A stretch of 64,000 nucleotides of DNA from Terracoccus luteus (GTDB lineage Bacteria > Actinomycetota > Actinomycetes > Actinomycetales > Dermatophilaceae). This document shows positions 58,457 through 64,000 of this stretch, one piece after another (position 1 is the first letter of the stretch; each line of letters starts with the position of its first letter). A model generated the notes under the pieces. The model was not told where the DNA came from. It ran no database searches and saw only the letters and a program-made list of their open reading frames with translations. The position numbers and the translations under genes are program-made. Location of the stretch: assembly GCF_003635045.1 (NCBI RefSeq), contig NZ_RBXT01000001.1:1860001-1924000 (forward strand). The letters are read 5' to 3'.

Positions 58457-59766
58457 GCCCCTCGGGCTGCCAGCCGTCGGCGGTCGTCGACTCGACGCGT
58501 CCTGCCCGGTTGCGGATCTGCGGCGGCTCGTCTCCCGGAGGACGCCTCGATGGCTCCGAGGAAGAGGAAGAACCACAGGAACCGGGTGTCGTAGTAGTCG
58601 CCGGAGAACAAGCTGGCGACGCCGATGAGGGTGGCCGCAGCCAGGTAGAACACCCGTGTGGCGGTCAGGCCGGCTCGTACCGTGGTCCAGAAGGGCACGG
58701 TGAGGGCGCCGAGGAAGAGCAGCCCTCCGACGAGCCCTGACTCTGCCAACGTGGCGATGACGAGGTTGTGCGGGTACTGGTAGCCGGCGAACTGGCCGAC
58801 GAGGCCGTAGTAGCCGTCGAGTCCCGCACCCGCGACGGGGAATCGGGTGAACAGGTCGACGGCTCCGGCGAGGATCTCGGTGCGCCCGGAGTCGTAGCCC
58901 TGCTCCAAGGTCTGGTCGACGATGCGCTGGTAGACGACGCCGTCGAAGGAGAGCCGGAGGCCGGAGGCCGCCACGGCGCCGAGAGCGAGCACCGCGAGGA
59001 ACACCAACGTGTGCCGGAGCCCCCGGCCGAGCTGCCTCCAGAGCCGGCGCCCGAAGAGGAGCGCCACCGCGAGCAGGGCCACGAGTCCTCCCCTCGACCC
59101 GGCCAGCAGTGAGCCGACGATGAGAGGGGGCACGGCGACGAGAAGGAGACGGCGCTTCTTCACGATCGCCAGGTAGAAACAAGCGAGGACGGCCAGGATC
59201 ATGACGCGGACGAAGACGTTGGGGCCTCCACCGAAGGCGGCGTAGCGCCCCTGCGCTCCCGGCCCGGCGACGAGTGCCCCCACCAGGTACAGGGCTCCCG
59301 TCACGACGAGACACGTCCACACGACGTCGAGCGACCCGGTGGGCAGCCGTCGCGCAGTGGCCACCGTCAGGGCGGCGAAGGCGACGAGCAGGACGAGGTC
59401 GACGACCGCGTCGGAGGCCCGCGACCCCGGAGGTGCCCAGAGGGCGGAGACCGCGAGCCAGCCGGACCACCCGACGAACCACGTGAAGCCCGCCACCGGC
59501 GACGCCGTGACCCGACGTCCGTACGTCATGTGCTGCGTCCGCCACCACGCATAGCCCAGCCCGCACAGGCCGAGCGCCCCCCAGCGCAGGTCGAAGTCCG
59601 GCAGCCCGTCACCCAGGCGGTCCAGGCTGAAGCGACCGGCCAGCAGTGACAGGTACAGGGCCACGAGCAGCGACTGTCCGAACCGGTCCGTCCCCGAGGC
59701 CTGGGTGTCACTCCCCCGCGACCGTCGCCCCACGGTGTCGGGCTGTCGGACGCCCACGGTGCTCAC
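58453..59766 (-). CDS. O-antigen ligase/Wzy-like membrane protein
   Basis: A 437-residue protein with about eleven membrane segments and the large extracytoplasmic loop typical of the Wzy_C/WaaL family (GYDSGRTEILAGAVDLFTRF, AGLDGYYGLVGQF, then YPHNLVIATLAESGLVGG with the conserved His). In a Gram-positive cell it is more likely a polymerase or glycan ligase than an LPS ligase. The GTG start overlaps the glycosyltransferase stop (GTGA). Confidence 0.86.
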   Translation of the reverse strand: MSTVGVRQPDTVGRRSRGSDTQASGTDRFGQSLLVALYLSLLAGRFSLDRLGDGLPDFDLRWGALGLCGLGYAWWRTQHMTYGRRVTASPVAGFTWFVGWSGWLAVSALWAPPGSRASDAVVDLVLLVAFAALTVATARRLPTGSLDVVWTCLVVTGALYLVGALVAGPGAQGRYAAFGGGPNVFVRVMILAVLACFYLAIVKKRRLLLVAVPPLIVGSLLAGSRGGLVALLAVALLFGRRLWRQLGRGLRHTLVFLAVLALGAVAASGLRLSFDGVVYQRIVDQTLEQGYDSGRTEILAGAVDLFTRFPVAGAGLDGYYGLVGQFAGYQYPHNLVIATLAESGLVGGLLFLGALTVPFWTTVRAGLTATRVFYLAAATLIGVASLFSGDYYDTRFLWFFLFLGAIEASSGRRAAADPQPGRTRRVDDRRRLAARGA

Positions 59767-60956
59767 CGGCGTGCGCCCGTCGGCTCACCGGCATCCGTCA
59801 GCACGTCGCGGAAGGTGCCGTACAGCGTGTCTCGGGCGAAGTGCTCGGAGGCGACCGCTCGGGCCCGATCGACGGCCCGCCGGTAGCGCAGGTCGTCGGT
59901 CAGCAGGTCGAGGACCTGTCGGACGGCGGTGTCGGCGTCGACGTCCCCGACGTAGAGCCCGGCACCCTCGTCCGTGACGAGGTCGGTGAGCCACCCGCGG
60001 TGGTTGAACACCACCGGTCGGGCGGCGGCGAGGCCGTCGAACACCTTGTTGATCGAGGCGGGCTCCAGCACGGGGGCATCGACGACGCTGGAGACCACCG
60101 CGTCTGCGGCGGCGACGAGGCCGGCGACCTCGACCTTCGAGCGCGGGCCGACGAAGACTTCGTCGGGGTCGATTCCACTGTCGCGCAGTCGTGCTCGCGC
60201 CGCGGGCAGCTCGGAGCCGTCGCCGACGACGACGACGCGCAGCCCCTGACGGCGCGCGGCCAGGGCGAGGCCGGCCAGCCACGGGACGTCGTAGATGGCG
60301 CCGAGGGAACCGGCGTAGACGAGCACCCGGTCGTCACCCCACCCCTCGCGCTCGCGCACCGTCGCCCGGTCGGCGGGGCTGAGGTCGAACAGCTCGATGT
60401 CGCACGCGTTGGGCACCACGTCGACCCGCTTGCCCGGCACCACCCGCGACACCCCGGCGGCCATGCCCGGCGAGAGCGCGATGACGCGGCGGGCCCGCTG
60501 GTAGGCGGTGCGCTCGAGACGCAGCGCGAGGCCGATGACGGGCCGCGAGCGCAGGTACCCGAGGGCGACCGGTGCCTCGGGCCAGAGGTCTCGCACCTCG
60601 AGCACGAAGGCGCTGCGGCGCAGCCGGGTCGAGACGAGCGCGGGCACCGCGACCGTGAGCGGGGTGCTGGAGGCGAGCACGACGTCCCCGCGGTCGGCGT
60701 AGGTCGCCGTCGTGGCCAGCTGCATGAAGCGCGCGAAGGCGACGAGCCGCCGCCAGGGGGCCATGGCGTTGGCGTAGCGCACCGGCAGCTGAACGACGGT
60801 GAACCCGGCTTCGGTATAGGTCGCCCGCTCCGGGCCGCCGCAGATCATGGTCACGGCGTGGCCGTCGGAGACCAGCCGCCGGGCGAACTCCCACGAGCGG
60901 GTCCCGCCTGCCTGGTCCGGCCGTTTGAAGTGCTGGTGGATGTAGGTGATCTTCAT
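59763..60956 (-). CDS. GT4 glycosyltransferase, WbuB-like
   Basis: A 397-residue GT-B enzyme. The N-terminus MKITYIHQHFKRPDQAGGTR and SWEFARRLVSDGH match the WbuB family that adds L-FucNAc or related residues in surface glycans. LEVRDLWPE, the donor site ALSPGMAAGV, and VVDAPVLEPASINKVFDGLAA in the C-terminal domain are present. Its ATG overlaps the flippase stop and its end overlaps the polymerase start, so the three genes form one operon. Confidence 0.88.
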   Translation of the reverse strand: MKITYIHQHFKRPDQAGGTRSWEFARRLVSDGHAVTMICGGPERATYTEAGFTVVQLPVRYANAMAPWRRLVAFARFMQLATTATYADRGDVVLASSTPLTVAVPALVSTRLRRSAFVLEVRDLWPEAPVALGYLRSRPVIGLALRLERTAYQRARRVIALSPGMAAGVSRVVPGKRVDVVPNACDIELFDLSPADRATVREREGWGDDRVLVYAGSLGAIYDVPWLAGLALAARRQGLRVVVVGDGSELPAARARLRDSGIDPDEVFVGPRSKVEVAGLVAAADAVVSSVVDAPVLEPASINKVFDGLAAARPVVFNHRGWLTDLVTDEGAGLYVGDVDADTAVRQVLDLLTDDLRYRRAVDRARAVASEHFARDTLYGTFRDVLTDAGEPTGARR

Positions 60957-62191
60957 GGCTCGGCTCTCGCTGGCTGGGTCACGGGGAGGGCGGGGGCGGC
61001 GACGGTGCCGCGGGGGTCGGAGAGCACAGGCCCCTCGACGGGGCGCGAGGGGACGGCCGGCGCGAGGCCGCGCCCGGCGGCACGGCTGACGAGCAGACCG
61101 ACGAGGTAGACGACGGCCGAGCCCCAGGCCGCCCCGGCGGCGCCCCACCGGGTCACGGCCACGACGTACACCGGCAGGGCGACGGCCGCGGTGGCCAGCT
61201 CGACGACGCTCGCCCGCCGGGGCGACGCCGAGCGCACGAGGGCGGCGACCCCCTGGCGGTAGAGCGCGAGCAGGATGCCGGCGACCCCGAGCGGGACGAT
61301 GAACGCCTTCGCGGGCGCGAACTGCGGCCCGAAGAGCGGCTCGACGGCGAACCACAGCGCGACCGAGAGCACCGTCGAGGTGGCCGTGAAGACGGCGACG
61401 TCGGCCGCCAGCCGCCCCGTGCGGTCATGGGCCGTCGAGCTGCGACGGTCGGCGAGCGCCTGCGAGATCCAGAACACCGGCTCGGTGGCGGTGGCGACGG
61501 TGACGTAGAGGCCGAGCTCGTAGGCGCCGCCCAGCGACCCGAGCAGCACCCGGTCGACCCGCGTGACGACGAGGGCCGCGACCGCCCCCGGCAGCAGGGT
61601 GAGGGCCAGCCGGCCGACCGGCAGCGCGTCCCGGCGCAGGGCGCTCCGCAGCTCGACGACGGCGAAGACGGGGGCGGAGAGGCAGTAGCCGAGCGCCCAC
61701 AGCCGCCAGTCGGTGACGCCGGCCACGAAGAGCCCGACCGACGTGAGCAGGATGCCGGCCTGCTGGCTCACGAAGAGCAGCGCGAAGGTGCGCACGTGCC
61801 CCGAGTGCAGCGCCCGGGCGCGGGCGACGACCGTCATGGCCCCGCAGAGGCTCACGGCTCCCACGACGACGGCCGACCAGCCGAGCACGATCGACAGCCC
61901 GGCGGCCGCGACGACGTTGAGGACGAGGACGTAGCCGCCGAGGTGGGCGGGTCCGACCCCGCCCTGGCGCAGAACGAGCCGGTCGACGCCGAGCAGGGTC
62001 ACCGGCGTGACGAAGTACGCGACCGACAGCAGCAGGGCGACGTCACCGCGACTGTCGGGGCCGAGCGAGCGGGCCATGAGCAGGTTGACGGCGAAGGCGA
62101 CGCCGGCGGCGAGCACCGAGCTGGCCGACACGACCGCCCCGGCCCGCCCGAGGGTGGCCGAGAAGCCCGACCGCAGGCGCTGCAGCGGCAC
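60953..62191 (-). CDS. polysaccharide flippase (Wzx/MOP superfamily)
   Basis: A 412-residue membrane protein with about twelve segments. SLGPDSRGDVALLLSVAYF is the RfbX-type N-terminal signature, and LGSLGGAYELGLYVTVATATEPVF recurs in the second half. It would move lipid-linked oligosaccharide across the membrane to the polymerase encoded downstream. The GTG start has GAGGAG six bases upstream. The 210-base gap to aqpZ holds no gene. Confidence 0.87.
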   Translation of the reverse strand: MPLQRLRSGFSATLGRAGAVVSASSVLAAGVAFAVNLLMARSLGPDSRGDVALLLSVAYFVTPVTLLGVDRLVLRQGGVGPAHLGGYVLVLNVVAAAGLSIVLGWSAVVVGAVSLCGAMTVVARARALHSGHVRTFALLFVSQQAGILLTSVGLFVAGVTDWRLWALGYCLSAPVFAVVELRSALRRDALPVGRLALTLLPGAVAALVVTRVDRVLLGSLGGAYELGLYVTVATATEPVFWISQALADRRSSTAHDRTGRLAADVAVFTATSTVLSVALWFAVEPLFGPQFAPAKAFIVPLGVAGILLALYRQGVAALVRSASPRRASVVELATAAVALPVYVVAVTRWGAAGAAWGSAVVYLVGLLVSRAAGRGLAPAVPSRPVEGPVLSDPRGTVAAPALPVTQPARAEP

Positions 62192-62401
62192 GACGACTCC
62201 TCACGCTTTTCCCGTTATGTCCGACCTGCGGAAACGGTAGTGCACGAAGGCTCGGCTCGCCCGCCGGGACGCGCAGGGCGGTTCGTGCAGGGCGGTGCAT
62301 GCGGCCCCCGGGGCGCGTCCGGCCGACCCGCGGGCGAGCGGTCCAGTACGCTGCCGAGCGAGCACGGACCCCGGCTCGTTCGCACACCGCGGAGGCGACC
62401 T

Positions 62402-63217
62402 GTGTACACCCCCAAGCTGACCTCGCGCCTCGCCGTAGAGGCCCTGGGCACCTTCTGGCTCGTCTTCATCGGCTGCGGGTCGGCGATCTTCGGCGCGAAG
62501 TTCGTCACCCAGTCGCTCTCGGACCCGGCGCCGGTGCAGCTCGGCATCGGCCACCTCGGGGTGGCCATCGCCTTCGGCCTCGCCGTCACGACGATGGCGT
62601 ACGGCATCGGGCACGTCTCCGGGGCCCACTTCAACCCGGCGGTCACGATCGGCGTCGCGGCGGCCAAGCGGTTCCCGTGGAAGGACGTGCCGCTCTACGT
62701 CGTCGCCCAGCTCGTGGGTGGGCTGCTGGCCGGCGGTGCCCTCGCCGGGGTGCTGTCGTCGACGGGGCTGCCGGTCACGGGCAACCTCGCGGCCAACGGC
62801 TTCGGTGAGCACTCCCCCGGCGGATTCGCCCTGGGCGCAGTACTGCTCGTCGAGGCGCTCGTCACCGCATTCTTCGTCTACATCGTGCTCGGCGTGACGA
62901 AGGCCGACGCCCCGGTCGGCTTCGCGCCGCTCGCCATCGGGTTCGGCCTGCTGCTCGCACACCTCATCGCCATCCCGGTGAGCAACGCCTCGGTCAACCC
63001 GGCCCGCTCGACCGCGGTCGCCTTCTTCAACGGCGAGGGCGCCCCGGGCCAGCTGTGGGCGTTCTGGGTCGCGCCGGTCGTGGGCGCCCTCATCGCCGGC
63101 TCGACGTTCTCGTTCATCACCGGCGAGGACAAGGCCGAGCTCGACATCGACGGCACCACCTCGGATGCCGGGAACGCCGAGCTCGACGCGGAGGGTCGCC
63201 CCGTCCTCGACTCGTGA
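62402..63217 (+). CDS. aqpZ: aquaporin
   Basis: A 271-residue water channel with six membrane segments. Both NPA boxes are present (HFNPAVTIG and SVNPARSTAV). The Arg of the selectivity filter follows the second NPA, and a narrow-pore AqpZ type is likely. The acidic C-terminus of about 30 residues is unusual in composition and includes the heptamer GGATGCC at 63163. GTG 62402 follows GGAGG (62391-62395). Confidence 0.92.
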   Translation: MYTPKLTSRLAVEALGTFWLVFIGCGSAIFGAKFVTQSLSDPAPVQLGIGHLGVAIAFGLAVTTMAYGIGHVSGAHFNPAVTIGVAAAKRFPWKDVPLYVVAQLVGGLLAGGALAGVLSSTGLPVTGNLAANGFGEHSPGGFALGAVLLVEALVTAFFVYIVLGVTKADAPVGFAPLAIGFGLLLAHLIAIPVSNASVNPARSTAVAFFNGEGAPGQLWAFWVAPVVGALIAGSTFSFITGEDKAELDIDGTTSDAGNAELDAEGRPVLDS

Positions 63218-63242
63218 CACCCTGAGGGCTTCATCCGGCCGT

Positions 63243-63263
63243 TATGAAGGTAATATCTTCATA
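63243..63263. promoter_or_regulatory. inverted repeat over the satD-like promoter
   Basis: TATGAAG (63243-63249) and CTTCATA (63257-63263) flank the -10 TAATAT (63251-63256), which is six bases before ATG 63263. A further CTTCAT occurs at 63229-63234. The gene should be leaderless and repressible. Confidence 0.72.
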
Positions 63264-63949
63264 TGAGCCAGAAGAAGACTCAGGCTTCACCACCCGGGGT
63301 GACCGACCCGCACGGGGCGGACGACGTCGTGCTCATCGGCGACGTGGTCGCGTCGCGCCGGGCGCCCGACCGGCTCGCCCTGCACGACACGCTCGCCCGG
63401 GTGATCGACCACGTCAACGGCGACGTGACGGCGCTGGACCCCCTCGTCGTCACGGTCGGCGACGAGTTCCAGGGCCGCTTCGCCACTCTCGGCTCCGCCC
63501 TGGCGGCGTGCTTCGGCCTGCGCCTGCGGCTCGCCCCCGACGTCGACGTCCGCTTCGGCCTCGGCCGCGGTGCCACCCAGACGCTCGACGCGCGGCACGG
63601 CATCCACGACGGTCCGGCGTACTGGGCGGCGCGCTCCGCCATCGAGCGCACGAAGGAGCGGGCCTCGCGCGCGCAGACGCGCACGGCACGCACGACGTAC
63701 GAGCCGCCAGAGGGGGACGCACTCGGCGTGGGGGTCGCCGTGCAGTCGGCCCTCGACTGTCTGGACCTCGTGGTTGGCTCTCTCTCGACACAGTCGACGA
63801 CCATCCTCGGGGGGCTCATGGACGGGCGCACGCAGCACGAGATCGCCGCCGACCTGGCCGTCTCGCCCTCCGCCGTGTCGCAGCGGGTGCGCCGCGACGG
63901 GCTCGGCGTCGCCGTCGACACGATGACCTCCCTGAGCCGGATGCCGTGA
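63263..63949 (+). CDS. SatD family protein with C-terminal helix-turn-helix
   Basis: A 228-residue protein. The N-terminal region (DVVLIGDVVASRRAPDR, then TVGDEFQGRFATLGSAL and FGLGRGATQTL) belongs to the SatD family. The last 45 residues form a helix-turn-helix (GRTQHEIAADLAVSPSAVSQRVRRDG). The biochemical role of the family is unknown. The palindrome overlapping its promoter suggests the protein controls its own gene. Confidence 0.82.
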   Translation: MSQKKTQASPPGVTDPHGADDVVLIGDVVASRRAPDRLALHDTLARVIDHVNGDVTALDPLVVTVGDEFQGRFATLGSALAACFGLRLRLAPDVDVRFGLGRGATQTLDARHGIHDGPAYWAARSAIERTKERASRAQTRTARTTYEPPEGDALGVGVAVQSALDCLDLVVGSLSTQSTTILGGLMDGRTQHEIAADLAVSPSAVSQRVRRDGLGVAVDTMTSLSRMP

Positions 63950-63959
63950 GGCCGGCACC

Positions 63960-64000
63960 GTGACCTGGCTCGCCATCGTGCTGCTCGGGGCAGGGGTCGC
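63960..64000 (+). CDS. start of a membrane protein gene, cut by window end
   Basis: GTG at 63960 opens VTWLAIVLLGAGV, a hydrophobic start typical of a membrane protein. Genes following SatD often encode DUF3307 membrane proteins, but only 13 residues are visible, so no assignment is made. Confidence 0.4.
   Translation, partial: MTWLAIVLLGAGV

Noticed and set aside
58370-59566. A 398-codon minus-strand frame
   Set aside because: It is out of frame with the O-antigen ligase-type gene, which shows clear membrane segments and family motifs over the same DNA.

Overview
The window is a 64 kb stretch of a high-GC actinobacterial chromosome. GC-ending codons are near-universal, GTG starts are common, many genes overlap by four bases (GTGA or ATGA), and there is a mycothiol-type DinB protein, a BldC regulator, a class E sortase and a TlyA-NadK-RecN-PyrG block. 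The best guess is order Micrococcales, probably Intrasporangiaceae or a relative. That placement is inferred from gene content and rRNA character, not from a database comparison. No prophage, insertion sequence, CRISPR array or tRNA was found.

Layout. 1-4.8 kb: the end of an ABC-2 exporter, a lipase-like hydrolase, a VOC protein, a class E sortase with a small membrane partner, and BldC. 4.4-14.3 kb (minus strand): a conserved actinobacterial block of TPR protein, HAD phosphatase, small protein, tlyA, nadK, recN, pyrG, NUDIX hydrolase and SEC-C protein. 14.4-20.2 kb (minus): a 16S-23S-5S rRNA operon with promoter, boxA-like leader, pre-23S processing stem and factor-independent terminator. 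20.3-27.6 kb (minus): a nucleoside uptake and salvage operon (BMP lipoprotein, ATPase, two permeases, cytidine deaminase, thymidine phosphorylase). 27.7-29.8 kb: an M20 amidohydrolase and an orphan FhuF-like iron-sulfur protein. 29.9-34.9 kb: methylmalonyl-CoA mutase subunits with the MeaB GTPase. 35-38.8 kb: a DinB protein, then a GbsR/MarR-type regulator divergent from an ABC exporter across a perfect 15-bp inverted repeat. 38.8-42.6 kb: mannose-1-phosphate guanylyltransferase, UDP-glucose dehydrogenase and a mannosyltransferase. 42.7-46.3 kb: sdhCAB. 46.5-51.2 kb: a D,D-carboxypeptidase homologue with KPG in place of KTG, a BrkB family protein, a 2'-5' RNA ligase family protein, and an autoregulated GntR/DUF1648 pair. 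51.3-53.6 kb: trpS and galK. 53.6-62.2 kb: an envelope glycopolymer region (LCP ligase, rmlC/rmlA, rmlB/rmlD, O-antigen ligase/polymerase, glycosyltransferase, flippase). 62.4-64 kb: aquaporin and a SatD-like protein.

Two patterns cross gene boundaries. First, the heptamer GGATGCC (or GGCATCC) occurs about 50 times by eye count. In many coding copies it forces codons that are otherwise rare here (GAT, GCA, CAT), and two intergenic hairpins are built from inverted pairs of it. Second, at least thirteen genes have a TANNNT -10 element 6-9 bases before the start codon, so they are probably transcribed as leaderless mRNAs. In several of these a palindromic operator overlaps the promoter, pointing to local autoregulation.

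Functionally, the right half concentrates on the cell envelope. GDP-mannose, UDP-glucuronate and dTDP-rhamnose precursors, two glycosyltransferases, a flippase, a polymerase/ligase and an LCP attachment enzyme together suggest a rhamnose-containing surface polysaccharide.
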